DNA from: Acidobacteriota bacterium
Lineage (GTDB): Bacteria > Acidobacteriota > Blastocatellia > Pyrinomonadales > Pyrinomonadaceae
Direction of reading: 5' to 3'
DNA: 64,000 nt
Assembly: GCA_019239425.1 (NCBI GenBank)
Contig: JAFAZX010000083.1
Coordinates: 148,792-212,791, forward strand
Shown: piece by piece, positions 25,001-33,465 of the stretch
Layout: each line of letters starts with the position of its first letter
Numbering within the stretch: position 1 is the first letter of the stretch
The notes under the pieces: model-generated
The model's database searches: none
What the model was told of the DNA's origin: nothing
Seen by the model: the letters and a program-made list of their open reading frames with translations, nothing else
Position numbers and translations under genes: made by a program

Positions 25001-26996
25001 CAACACCACGCAGTTCGACACGGCCGCGTTCTACCTGAGCAGATCGACCGACTACAACTTCATTATCAAGGAGGCGGACGTTACGCTCTCAAGCGGCGGC
25101 GGCAACAACGCGGGCGACGCGCCTTCGATCACGCAGCAGCCCGTCTCGCAGACGGTCTCGGCCGGCGCGAACGTCTCCTTCTCAGTCTCCGCCGACGGCA
25201 CGGCCCCGCTCAGCTACCAGTGGCAGAAGAACGGCTCGCCCATCGCGGGCGCGACCTCCGCTACGCTCAGCCTGACCAACGTGCAGGGCACGGACTCGGG
25301 TAATTACCGCTGCGTCGTGAGCAACGCCGCAGGCGCGGCGACGAGCACGACGGCCGTCCTGACCGTCCAGACCGGGCCGGTCGCCCCGGCCATCACTTCG
25401 CAGCCCGCCACGCAGACGGTCGTCACGGGCGGCAGCGCGCTCTTCAACGTCATCGCGACGGGCACCGCGCCGCTCTCGTACCAGTGGTACAAGGACGGCT
25501 CGCTCATCTCGGGCGCGACGTCGTCGTCGCTCAGCCTCTCGAACGTCCAGAGCGGGGACGCGGGCGGCTACAGCGTCGTCGTCAGCAACGCCGCGGGCAC
25601 GGCGACCAGCAGCACCGCCGCGCTCACGGTCACGGATCAACTGCCCGGACAGATTTACAACCTGCAGGGCTTCGCGCAGGCCGCGACCGGCGGCGGCCTG
25701 TTGCCCGAGTCAGACCCGAACTACCGCAAGGTCTACACGGCCACCGACCTCGTGGCCGCGCTCGGCAGCAAGACCGTGAAGGTCATCGAGATCATGAACG
25801 ACCTCGACCTCGGCTACAACGAGGTGCCGGCCGCGGCCCGCACGGGCGCGCTGCGCACGGCCGCCGCGCCGCTCACGCACCCCGTGCTGCTGCAGACGGG
25901 CGTCAGCACCATCGACATTCAGGACAAGACGAACCTGACCATCTTCTCCGCCAACGGCGCGACCATCCGCCACGCCGAGTTCAACATCAAGCGCGCCAAC
26001 AGCCTGCTCATCCGTAACCTGAAGTTCGACGAGCTTTGGGAATGGGACGAGTCCTCGAAGGGCAATTTCGACAAGCAGGACTGGGACTTCATCACGGTGG
26101 ACATGACGAGCGACAACGTCTGGATCGACCACTGCACCTTCACGAAGGCTTACGACGGCGTGGTGGACGTGAAGGGCGGTTCGAAGAACGTGACCATCTC
26201 GTGGTCTTCGTTCGTCGCCGACGGCGGCGGGCCGAACAGCTTCGTCCGCAAGCAGATTGACGCGCTCGAAGCGAACCGCGCGGCCTACCCGATGTACAAC
26301 TTCCTGCGCACGAACGGCTTCAGCACGGAGGACATCATCGCCATCGCCCGCTCGCAGAAGAAGGGGCACCTCGTCGGCGCCAACGAGTTCGACACGCTGA
26401 ACGCCAACCACCGTCTGACGCTCCACCACAACTACTACCTGAACATGCAGGACCGCATGCCGCGCCTGCGCGGCGGCGACGTGCACGTCTTCAACGTCTA
26501 CGTCAACAACACGGAGGCGCTGGCCGCGAAAGACCTGCGCGCCGCCCGCGTCGCGGCGATGACGCCGACGAACGCGGCCAAGCTGACGGGCAGCAGTCCC
26601 ACCTACCACTTCGACGTGACGCTCAACGGCTCGATCTCGACCGAGGGCGGCGCGGTGATGCTCGAGAAGTCGCAGCTAGTGGACGTGCTCTCGCCGCTGC
26701 GCAACAACCAGGTGAGCGCCTCGCAGCCGGAGTACACGGGGAAGGTTATCGCCCTCGACACGCTCTACACCCTGCGCGGCGTCACGTTCCGCGGCGACAG
26801 CACGACGCCGGGCAGCCCGCTCGCGCCGGTGCCGGCGCCGGAGATCGCCTTCTCGTGGAACGGCTTCACCGTGCTGCCTTACGCCTACGCCACGCACGAC
26901 CCGAGCCAACTGCCTTCGCTCCTGACGGGCGCGGAGGGCGCGGGCGCGGGCGTGCTGGCTTGGCCGAAGGAGAACTGGCTGAAGACCTCCTACTGA
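22089..26996 (+). CDS. Secreted multi-Ig pectate lyase (PL1-like)
   Basis: The product has 1635 residues with a signal peptide (GALLLFLLLTAISTASA). After an unassigned N-terminal domain comes a divergent InlB-type repeat (GTIQTSPGGDMFHEGEPLTL to WGGDAAG). Five Ig-like domains follow, each opening like PPSI.QPASQTVNAG. Then comes a jelly-roll-like domain of about 230 residues (LLRERFADGNRAGQNLPDSA), two more Ig-like domains, and a C-terminal pectate lyase parallel beta-helix from about residue 1190. The lyase has the family 1 motifs VWIDHCTF and HHNYYLNMQDRMPRLRGG, with the catalytic Arg region intact. It should cleave polygalacturonate or a related acidic polymer outside the cell, the Ig domains serving as spacers or binding modules. 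The TGA at 26994-26996 is followed by a strong terminator. Confidence 0.9.
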   Translation: MNTALSTLNPHAKACRSRRPGLRFQGALLLFLLLTAISTASAAITFDNATASKAKHNTNEISWKHTVGGGTNAAVVVAVTFNDLLINNNQITSVKLGGVAMRPVPNSLARSTGLQVQTFTQLFYLNGAEVPAAGTYDVSVAFTGKVTDAAGGAVSLFGVEPGAPAAVATNANLIGLGQISTSINAPAYSWVVDVVGSGSGADFTAGAGQTGRFGRVKKEIGLAGSAQAASFGGPTTLLWQQFDTAPLATSAVAFAAKPVFKLTRATTGVGTIQTSPGGDMFHEGEPLTLTAVPAPGWEFAGWGGDAAGASNPASLTMDGNKSVTANFIQVPPSISAQPASQTVNAGAGVSFSVAAGGTAPLSYQWYKDGTALPGAYADTLSLSNVQAGDAGGYTVTVSNGAGSLASNPATLTVITPPSIITQPASQTVNAGQTATFNVAASGTSPFTYQWQKNGSDIAGANASSLSLSNVQDVDAGTYTVVVSNAAGSATSGGAVLTVITPPTITTQPAAQSAPVGSNVSFTVAAGGTSPFNFKWRKNGGDIAGPNSDTLTLSNVQDADAAVYTVVVSNAAGSAASSGAALAVITPPSISVQPEPQTVNAGATANFFAAANGTAPLSYRWQKNGSDIPGATSPSLAVANAQDVDAGTYTLVVSNAAGSATSEPVALTVTHIVPPTITTQPASQTKNVGEGVTFTVVAGGTAPFDYQWQKNGADIAGATAASLTLSNLQLSNAGDYSVEVSNDAGIATSDPATLTVVVPSTVLLRERFADGNRAGQNLPDSAAWWTSSGSNNFTATTGKATQVVTSSRTLLNYFTNSSAAPVTVGAGQTLTFDFLVQWTAFDTATAGANTFSVALLRSNARVSADFGSNSNAAFNDYRGYAAMTYAGPSAAATPVKLYARTGLNNSLLNSTSPYTQFTTGATGTPTAGMLANTDYRGSLSIKNNGTGVLVSYTLKDPSGAVVMSYSATSAPANTTQFDTAAFYLSRSTDYNFIIKEADVTLSSGGGNNAGDAPSITQQPVSQTVSAGANVSFSVSADGTAPLSYQWQKNGSPIAGATSATLSLTNVQGTDSGNYRCVVSNAAGAATSTTAVLTVQTGPVAPAITSQPATQTVVTGGSALFNVIATGTAPLSYQWYKDGSLISGATSSSLSLSNVQSGDAGGYSVVVSNAAGTATSSTAALTVTDQLPGQIYNLQGFAQAATGGGLLPESDPNYRKVYTATDLVAALGSKTVKVIEIMNDLDLGYNEVPAAARTGALRTAAAPLTHPVLLQTGVSTIDIQDKTNLTIFSANGATIRHAEFNIKRANSLLIRNLKFDELWEWDESSKGNFDKQDWDFITVDMTSDNVWIDHCTFTKAYDGVVDVKGGSKNVTISWSSFVADGGGPNSFVRKQIDALEANRAAYPMYNFLRTNGFSTEDIIAIARSQKKGHLVGANEFDTLNANHRLTLHHNYYLNMQDRMPRLRGGDVHVFNVYVNNTEALAAKDLRAARVAAMTPTNAAKLTGSSPTYHFDVTLNGSISTEGGAVMLEKSQLVDVLSPLRNNQVSASQPEYTGKVIALDTLYTLRGVTFRGDSTTPGSPLAPVPAPEIAFSWNGFTVLPYAYATHDPSQLPSLLTGAEGAGAGVLAWPKENWLKTSY
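23079..25635 (+). repeat. Seven direct repeats encoding Ig-like domains
   Basis: Units of about 250 bp start near 23079, 23334, 23588, 23841 and 24105, and again near 25119 and 25383 after a 770-bp insertion. They share in-frame text for QWxKNG and LSNVQxxDAGxY. Divergence between units suggests old duplications. Confidence 0.8.
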
Positions 26997-27016
26997 GGCA
27001 GGCCACCCTTAACTCA

Positions 27017-27081
27017 GACGGCGTCGGCCGTCCGACCACCTCTGCGAAAGAGTGGCCGGCCGGCCGACGCCGTCCTGTTTT
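27017..27081 (+). terminator. Terminator of the pectate lyase gene
   Basis: GACGGCGTCGGCCG and its exact complement CGGCCGACGCCGTC enclose about 30 nt, with CTGTTTT following. Confidence 0.75.
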
Positions 27082-27237
27082 AAGAACACCGGGGCGGAGG
27101 AGGAAAACACGGCGGACGAAAACAAGTGTTGCATAGTCGGCCGCTTTATTATACAAAGCCCTTGACGCGACTCGGGGCGACGTAGTTCAGAAGGGCTTTA
27201 CCTGAGGCCGAGGTGGTTGATAACGGAGAGACGCTCA

Positions 27238-28656
27238 ATGACGAAGGTGAAGATGATTCTCCCGGCTTTGACCGAAGCGAAAAGCCCTTTCTTCCGGCCG
27301 GTCAAGTATTCACTCTTCCCGCCCCTGGGTTTAGCCACCCTGGCCGGATACCTCGACGGCGAGACAGAAGTAACCCTTCAGGACGAGCACGTCGAAGTGC
27401 TCGAACTCGACGACTGCCCCGACCTGGTAGTCATACAGGTCTACATCACTTCGGCCCGGCGCGCCTACCAACTGGCAGACCACTACCGCCGCCGCGGCTC
27501 GTACGTCGTGCTCGGGGGGCTGCACGTCACCTCTCTGCCCGAGGAGGCGGCGGCGCACGCCGACACGATCTTTCTCGGCCCCGGGGAAGACACCTGGCCC
27601 GCCTTCCTCGCCGACTACCGCGCGGGTCGCCCGCGGAAGGTTTACCGCTCCAGCGTGCGCACGCTCGAACGCCTGCCGAGGATTCGGCGCGACCTGATTA
27701 AGCGCCACCTCTATCTCGTGCCGAACTCGATTGTCGTCTCGAGGGGCTGCCCTCACTCCTGCGACTTCTGCTACAAGGAGGCCTTCTTCGAAGGCGGGCG
27801 GGGCTTCTACACGCAGAGGGTTGACGACGCGCTGGCGGAGATAGAGAGACTGCCGGGCCGCCACCTCTACTTCCTGGACGACCACCTCTTCGGCGACACG
27901 CGCTTCGCGGCCTCCCTCTTCGACGGGATGCGCGGGATGAACCGACTCTGGCAGGCGGCGGGGACGGTGCAGTCCGTGCTCCGCCCGCGCCTCCTTGAGA
28001 AGGCCGTGGCGTGCGGGCTGCGGAGCCTCTTCGTCGGGTTCGAAACGCTCAGCAGCGACAACCTGTTGGAGCAGCGAAAGCCTCACAACCTGAACAGAGA
28101 TTACAGCGCGGCCATCCGCCGCCTGCACGACCTCGGCGTGATGGTCAACGGGAGCTTCGTCTTCGGCATGGACGGCGACGACGAGTCAGTGTTCGAGCGC
28201 ACGGTCGAATGGGCGGTCGGTCAAGGGATAGAGACGGCGACCTTCCACATCCTGACGCCCTACCCGGGCACCGCGCTCTACGAGAGGATGCTGAAGGCCG
28301 GGCGCATGCTGCACACGGACTGGGATCTGTATGACACGCGCCACACAGTCTTCCGGCCCGCACGCATGACCGCCGGGGCTTTAGAGAAGGGCTACTGGCG
28401 TGCTTACAAGCAGTTCTATCGTTGGCGCTCTATCGTGCGGGGGGCGGCGACGAAGCCGAACCTGTTCGGCGCGGCGCGGCACGCCGCCTACGCCGGGGGC
28501 TGGAAGAAGTTCGAGCCCCTCTGGGACATGGTGATTCGCGCCAGGCGCATCTCACACATGCTCCCCGTGTTGGAAGGCGTCCTCACAGGATTCGGCAGGC
28601 ACACTCGCCCGAGCGGCCTGACGGGCCACGCCGACCGTGTCGTAACGATGAACTGA
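27238..28656 (+). CDS. Cobalamin-binding radical SAM protein
   Basis: The product has 472 residues. ATG 27238 is chosen because GGAGAG lies 7 nt upstream. The first 150 residues are a B12-binding-like Rossmann domain (PPLGLATLAGYL; VVLGGLHVTSLPEEA; FLGPGEDTWPAF). The cluster motif is SRGCPHSCDFCYKEAF near residue 175, a classic CX3CX2C. Radical SAM core text follows (FLDDHLFGDTRFAASLF; GFETLSSDNL; VNGSFVFGMDGDD; ILTPYPGTALYERM). This architecture includes methyltransferases and ring-forming enzymes of the BchE/Hpn type, but I cannot name the substrate. It is a lone gene, convergent with the ADOP permease 18 bp away. Confidence 0.88.
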   Translation: MTKVKMILPALTEAKSPFFRPVKYSLFPPLGLATLAGYLDGETEVTLQDEHVEVLELDDCPDLVVIQVYITSARRAYQLADHYRRRGSYVVLGGLHVTSLPEEAAAHADTIFLGPGEDTWPAFLADYRAGRPRKVYRSSVRTLERLPRIRRDLIKRHLYLVPNSIVVSRGCPHSCDFCYKEAFFEGGRGFYTQRVDDALAEIERLPGRHLYFLDDHLFGDTRFAASLFDGMRGMNRLWQAAGTVQSVLRPRLLEKAVACGLRSLFVGFETLSSDNLLEQRKPHNLNRDYSAAIRRLHDLGVMVNGSFVFGMDGDDESVFERTVEWAVGQGIETATFHILTPYPGTALYERMLKAGRMLHTDWDLYDTRHTVFRPARMTAGALEKGYWRAYKQFYRWRSIVRGAATKPNLFGAARHAAYAGGWKKFEPLWDMVIRARRISHMLPVLEGVLTGFGRHTRPSGLTGHADRVVTMN

Positions 28657-28674
28657 GCCTACCTACTTCATCTG

Positions 28675-31434
28675 TTATTCGTAGCGAAGAGCCACCATCG
28701 GGTCTACCTTTGTCGCCCGCCGCGCCGGCAGGTAGCAGGCGGCCAGCGCCACCAGCGTCAGGAACAGAGCGGTCGCGCCGAACGTCAAAGGGTCGGTGAC
28801 CGAAACGCCGTACAGCATTTCCGACAGGCTCGCCAGGTACTTCGTCAGCGCGTAAGCGCCGGCCACGCCCGCGGCGACGCCGAGCAGCGTCAGCGCCATC
28901 CCCTGCCGCAAAACCATCCTCAGCACGTCGCCGCGCTGCGCGCCGAGCGCCACGCGGATGCCGATCTCGCGCGTGCGCTGCACCACCGACCACGCCAGCA
29001 CGCCGTACAATCCGACCGCGGCGAGCGCCTGCGCCAGCAGCCCGAAGAGGCTGAGCAGCTTCGCGAACAGCCTCTCCAACGCCAGCGTCTCGTCGGCCTG
29101 CTCGACCTGTGTCTTGACGTCTTTGAGCGGCAGGCCCGAATCGACGCCGCCCACCGCCCGCCGGACGGCTTCGACGTAGGCGGCGGGGTCGCCCGACGTG
29201 CGGACTTCGAAGGTCGCGGAGCGGAGCGCGTTCAACTCCTGCGGCCACGGCAGGTAGGCCGTCGGCGGGACTTCGTCGCGCTGGCTGGTGTACTTCGCGT
29301 CGCCCGCGAGCCCCACGATCTCGACCTCGCCGGCGGTCGCCGGGCTGGCGTCGAAACTGAACCGCTTGCCCAGGGGGTTCTCCCCTTTGAAGTAGCGGCG
29401 CGCGAAGGTCTGGTTGACCACCGCGACCTTGGCCGCGCGGGCGTCGTCCTGCGGCGTGAGGTCGCGCCCGGCGAGGAGGGGGATGCCAATCGCCTTGAGG
29501 AAGTTCTCACGCACCTGATGGATGTAGACGTTGCCGCTCGACTGTACCTTGCCGTCCGGCAAGACGGGAGCGCCCGGCAGAAAGAGGCCGCGGTCGCTCT
29601 CGCTCTGCGCGATCAGCGGCTCGGCCGAGAACGTGGCCGAGCGCACGCCGGGCACGCCCTCAATGCGCTCCGACATCTGTCGGTAAAGGCCCGCGAGCCG
29701 CTCGTCCTTGTAACCGATGAGGCCCGGCTCGACCGAGAAGAGCAGCAGGTTGCGCTCGTCAAAGCCCAACTCGACCCTTTGCAGGTTGACGAGCGTGCGG
29801 ACGAACAGCCCCGCGCCGACCATGAGCAGCAGAGAGATTGCCACCTGCGCCACGACCAGCGACTTCGTGAAGAGTGACCGCGACGCGCCGCCCGAAGAAC
29901 GCGCGCCGTCCTTGAGCGCGGGCGTCGTGTCGACGCGCGTCGCGCGCCAGGCCGGCACCGTCCCGAAGACCAGCCCCGTCAGCACCGACAGCGCGAGCGT
30001 GAACAGGAGGACGCGCAAGTCGAGCCGCGGCTCAAGCGCCGCCATCCCGTCGCCGCCCCACTCGCCGACCGCGAGCAGCCCGTCCTTGAGCCAGAAGGCG
30101 AGCAGCACGCCGAGTCCGCCGCCCAGGCCGGCGAGCAGAGAACTCTCGGTCAGCAGTTGCCGAATCAGCCTCCAGCGTCCCGCGCCGAGCGCGAGCCGCA
30201 CCGCGACCTCCCTCTGCCGCGCCACGGCGCGCGCGAGCTGTAGGTTGGCGACGTTGGCGCACGCGATCAGAAGCACCAGGCCGACCACCCCCGACAAGAT
30301 GTAGAGCGGCTTTTGATAGTACTGCCGCGTGGCGTTCTCGCCCCGGCTCCCCGTGTAAGCGACGAGGCGCGGGTAGTCGTCGGGGCCGAGCGCCGCGAGC
30401 GTGTCCTCGCCCCCGGCCACGCGCGCCGCCCGGTGCTCGAGTGCGGACTGCTGGAAGACGTGTTCGAGAGTCGCCCGCGCCTGCTCCGGCGTCACGCCCG
30501 GGTTGAGCCGGCCCATCAGGCGCAGCCACCACGCGCCCGCGCCCGCCATCAGAGGGCGCCCGCCGCGGACTTGTGGCTCCCACGCGATTGGGATGGAAAC
30601 GTCCGGCGAGCTGCCGACCTGCATCGTCCCGTTAAAGCCCTGCGGCGTAATGCCGACGACCGTGAACGCGACGTTGTTGAGGTTGACCTGTCGGCCCACG
30701 ACCCTCGGGTCGCCCGCGAACCGCCACTGCCAGTAACGGTAGCTGAGCACGGCGGCCGGCATCGCCGCCGCGCGGTCGTCCTCGTCCGTGAGCGTCCGGC
30801 CGACGAGGGCCGGCACCCCCAGCGCCGCGTAGTAGTTGCCGGAGACCGCCTGCCCGTTGGCGACATCGGCGCGCCCGTCGGCGCTCACGTTCAACGGCAC
30901 CGAGCCGAAGGCGAAGACGTCCGACAGCGGCCCCGGCTGCTCCCGGAAGCGTTCGTAAGTTTGGTGGGCGAAGGACGACTTGACGGCCCGCCCCGACTCG
31001 TCGCGGGTCACATTCCCGTGGTGACTGCCGGGGCTGAAGTTCGGGCCGGACGTCCACCTGAAGAGCACCAGCTGGTCGGGCTCTTTGACCGGCAGCTTCT
31101 TTAAGAGCACCGCGTCCACCACGCTGAAGAGCGCCGTGTTCGCGCCGATGCCGACGGCGAGCGTGACGACGGCGGCGGCCGTAAACCACGGCGTGCGGCG
31201 CATCATGCGCAGCCCGTACCTGAGGTCTTGGCCGAACTGCCTGAGCCACACGCGGCCCCGCATCCCGCGCGTGACCTCTTTGACCAGCGTCACGTTGCCG
31301 AACTCCCTGCGCGCGGACAGCTCGGCCTGCTCGGGCGTCTCGCCGCGCTCGACGCGCTCGCGCGCCGCCATCCGCAGGTGGCTCTCGATCTCCTCGTCCA
31401 ACTCCTCGTCGCGCCGCCGCCCGAATAGACTCAT
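28675..31434 (-). CDS. ADOP-type ABC permease (MacB/FtsX-like)
   Basis: The product has 919 residues from ATG 31434, which overlaps the PadR stop as ATGA. The N-terminal segment DEELDEEIESHLRMAARERV is the ADOP (acidobacterial duplicated orphan permease) leader. It is followed by a MacB periplasmic core and two FtsX permease units with transmembrane segments around residues 95, 370-480 and 800-910 (e.g. VVGLVLLIACANVANLQLAR, AVGLYGVLAWSVVQRTREIG). The C-terminus KVDPMVALRYE is typical. Such permeases lack an adjacent ATPase and are thought to export peptides or lipids, or to signal with an unlinked ATPase. No ATP-binding gene lies nearby. Confidence 0.92.
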   Translation of the reverse strand: MSLFGRRRDEELDEEIESHLRMAARERVERGETPEQAELSARREFGNVTLVKEVTRGMRGRVWLRQFGQDLRYGLRMMRRTPWFTAAAVVTLAVGIGANTALFSVVDAVLLKKLPVKEPDQLVLFRWTSGPNFSPGSHHGNVTRDESGRAVKSSFAHQTYERFREQPGPLSDVFAFGSVPLNVSADGRADVANGQAVSGNYYAALGVPALVGRTLTDEDDRAAAMPAAVLSYRYWQWRFAGDPRVVGRQVNLNNVAFTVVGITPQGFNGTMQVGSSPDVSIPIAWEPQVRGGRPLMAGAGAWWLRLMGRLNPGVTPEQARATLEHVFQQSALEHRAARVAGGEDTLAALGPDDYPRLVAYTGSRGENATRQYYQKPLYILSGVVGLVLLIACANVANLQLARAVARQREVAVRLALGAGRWRLIRQLLTESSLLAGLGGGLGVLLAFWLKDGLLAVGEWGGDGMAALEPRLDLRVLLFTLALSVLTGLVFGTVPAWRATRVDTTPALKDGARSSGGASRSLFTKSLVVAQVAISLLLMVGAGLFVRTLVNLQRVELGFDERNLLLFSVEPGLIGYKDERLAGLYRQMSERIEGVPGVRSATFSAEPLIAQSESDRGLFLPGAPVLPDGKVQSSGNVYIHQVRENFLKAIGIPLLAGRDLTPQDDARAAKVAVVNQTFARRYFKGENPLGKRFSFDASPATAGEVEIVGLAGDAKYTSQRDEVPPTAYLPWPQELNALRSATFEVRTSGDPAAYVEAVRRAVGGVDSGLPLKDVKTQVEQADETLALERLFAKLLSLFGLLAQALAAVGLYGVLAWSVVQRTREIGIRVALGAQRGDVLRMVLRQGMALTLLGVAAGVAGAYALTKYLASLSEMLYGVSVTDPLTFGATALFLTLVALAACYLPARRATKVDPMVALRYE

Positions 31435-31796
31435 GCCCCGCCCTCCTCGCCTTGCGGATTCAGCGCGCGCGCGACGGCCTCGGAGAACTGCTCCCAGCGC
31501 GAGCGCTCGGACGCGAGCTGCTTCCGGCCCTCCGCGGTCAGCCGGTAGACCTTGACCCGCTGGTTGTTGTCCGAGACCGCCCACTCGGAACTGACCATCC
31601 CCTGGCCTTCGAGCCGGTGCAGCGCCGGGTAGAGCGAGCCGGTGTCCACGCGCAGCACCTCGCCGGAGTTGACCCGGATGGCCTGGCCGATGCCGTACCC
31701 GTGCTGCGGCCCCCACCGCAGCGTCTGCAGGATCAGGAGGTCGAGCGTCCCCTGTAGAAGCTCTATCCGGTTCCGGTAGCGTTCCCTCTTAGGCAT
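31431..31796 (-). CDS. PadR family transcriptional regulator
   Basis: The product is 121 residues, the usual size of short PadR repressors. The winged helix is visible: LLQGTLDLLILQTLRWGPQHG, then YGIGQAIR, and SLYPALHRLEGQGMV, ending with a short dimerisation helix. It is translationally coupled to the ADOP permease gene and is expected to control that operon. Two GTAGANNNTCTAC dyads sit directly upstream of its start and are the likely operators, giving autoregulation. Confidence 0.93.
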   Translation of the reverse strand: MPKRERYRNRIELLQGTLDLLILQTLRWGPQHGYGIGQAIRVNSGEVLRVDTGSLYPALHRLEGQGMVSSEWAVSDNNQRVKVYRLTAEGRKQLASERSRWEQFSEAVARALNPQGEEGGA

Positions 31797-31809
31797 GTAG
31801 ACAGTCTAC
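31797..31809. promoter_or_regulatory. PadR operator dyad 1
   Basis: GTAGACAGTCTAC is a perfect GTAGA-N3-TCTAC dyad that abuts the PadR start codon, so repressor bound here would block transcription or translation start. Confidence 0.65.
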
Positions 31810-31818
31810 GCCCCTACC

Positions 31819-31835
31819 GTGTAGATTGTCTACAC
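31819..31835. promoter_or_regulatory. PadR operator dyad 2
   Basis: GTGTAGATTGTCTACAC is a perfect 7+7 dyad with a 3-nt centre. It repeats the sequence of dyad 1 about 24 bp upstream, close to two helical turns. Confidence 0.65.
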
Positions 31836-31893
31836 CCTTTTATCCGCCGACGGCGTCAACGTGCCGGAGGTGACCACCTGCCGTCCCCGGCCG

Positions 31894-33435
31894 TTAGAGA
31901 GATCGACGAACTCCCCCGACGACGCCGTCCGCGTCCGGCACCGGCGGCGCGGGGGCCTCGCGCATGGCGCTGCGGCGCCGGCCGTAACCGAAATAGACGG
32001 CCAGTCCGATCAGCAGCCACACCCCGAGGCGCACCCAGTTCCCCGGCGGCAGCGAGAACATCAGCACCAGGCACGTCACGATCCCGAGCACGGGGATGAC
32101 CGGCCCGAAGGGGACGCGGAAGGGCCGGGGCGTGTGCGGGTCTGTGCGGCGCAGGACGAGGACGCCGCCGCAGACGATGACGAAGGCGAAGAGCGTCCCG
32201 ATGTTGATGAGTTCGGTCAGGAACTGGAGCGGCAGCAGCGACGAGAGCAGCGCGACGAACACGCCCACGAAGACGGTCGACTTCCACGGCGTGCCGAAGC
32301 GCCCGTGCAGCGTCGTGCAGAACTTTTCCGGGAGCAGCCGGCCGCGCCCCATCGCGAGCATGATGCGGGTCTGGCTGAGCATCGTCACCAGCATGACCGA
32401 GACGATGGCGATGACCGCGCTCAGCGCGACGAGGAACTGCGCCCACACCAGCCCCTTCTCCTCGAAGACCGCCGCGACGGAAGCCTTCTCCGGAATCTCC
32501 GAGTAGTGTTTCATCCCCGTGAGCACCGCGCCGACGCCGATGTAGAGCACCGTGCAGAGGAGGAGCGAGGCGATGATGCCGATGGGGATGTCGCGGCTCG
32601 GCCGGCGCGCGTCCTCGGCGTGGTTGGAGACGGAGTCGAAGCCGATGTAGGCGAAGAAGATCGTGGCCGCGCCGGCGAGTATCCCGACCGGCTTGCCGGC
32701 CGCGTTCAGCGCGCCCCACACGGGCCGGCCGAAGAAGGTGATGCCGCCGCCGCCGTGTGGGGCGAAGTCGCGCCAGTTCGCGGGCTCGAAGTAGCACGCG
32801 CCGACGCCGATGACCAGAACCAGGGTGAGCGTTTTGAAGACGACCATCGCCACGTTGAACCTCACGTTCTCGCGCACGCCCCGGATGAGCATGGCCGTGA
32901 CGCCGAGCGACAGGATCAGCGCCGGCAGCGCCAGAAACTTTCCGGTCGCGACGAGCCCCCCGCCGGCCTGGTCGTACTTGAACGGCCCGTCGGTGAAGAC
33001 GTCCCACAGCCGCAGGTGAAAAATTCTGAGGAGCTCCTGGACGTAGTCGGACGCGCCGTGCGCGACCGCGGCCGCCGCGACGCCGTATTCGAGCAGCAAG
33101 TCCCAGCCGATGACCCACGCGAGCAGCTCGCCGAAGCTCGCGTAGGAGTAGGCGTAGGCGGAGCCCGCCACCGGCACCATCGCGGAGAACTCCGCGTAGC
33201 AGAGCGCGGCCAGCGCGCAGGCCACGGCCGCGACGACGAAGGAGATGACGACGGCCGGGCCGGCCTGCGTGCGCGCGGCCTCGCCGACCTGCACGAAGAT
33301 CCCCGCGCCGATGATCATGCTCACGCCGAGGCTCGTCAGTTGAACCGGCCCCAGCACCCTGGGCAGTCTGTGCCCGCCCGCCGACTCGGCCAGCAGTTGC
33401 TTGATCGACTTTCTCGCGAGCAGTTGTTTCAGCAT
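31894..33435 (-). CDS. APC superfamily amino-acid permease (CAT type)
   Basis: The product has 513 residues from ATG 33435 (GTG one codon before), with GGGGAG upstream. It has about twelve to fourteen hydrophobic segments. The first helix carries the APC signature LGVSMIIGAGIFVQVGEAA, and AYSYASFGELLAWVIGWDLL and FFAYIGFDSVSNHAEDARRP are characteristic of cationic amino-acid transporter-like permeases. It probably imports amino acids by proton symport. It is 31 nt downstream of a POT peptide transporter in the same direction, which suggests joint use of peptides and amino acids. Confidence 0.92.
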   Translation of the reverse strand: MLKQLLARKSIKQLLAESAGGHRLPRVLGPVQLTSLGVSMIIGAGIFVQVGEAARTQAGPAVVISFVVAAVACALAALCYAEFSAMVPVAGSAYAYSYASFGELLAWVIGWDLLLEYGVAAAAVAHGASDYVQELLRIFHLRLWDVFTDGPFKYDQAGGGLVATGKFLALPALILSLGVTAMLIRGVRENVRFNVAMVVFKTLTLVLVIGVGACYFEPANWRDFAPHGGGGITFFGRPVWGALNAAGKPVGILAGAATIFFAYIGFDSVSNHAEDARRPSRDIPIGIIASLLLCTVLYIGVGAVLTGMKHYSEIPEKASVAAVFEEKGLVWAQFLVALSAVIAIVSVMLVTMLSQTRIMLAMGRGRLLPEKFCTTLHGRFGTPWKSTVFVGVFVALLSSLLPLQFLTELINIGTLFAFVIVCGGVLVLRRTDPHTPRPFRVPFGPVIPVLGIVTCLVLMFSLPPGNWVRLGVWLLIGLAVYFGYGRRRSAMREAPAPPVPDADGVVGGVRRSL

Positions 33436-33465
33436 CACACTCCCCTTCCCGCGGGCGGCGGCCCG

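Noticed and set aside
23079..25635. Tandem repeat as a non-coding satellite
   Set aside because: Units keep one reading frame and encode Ig-like domains.
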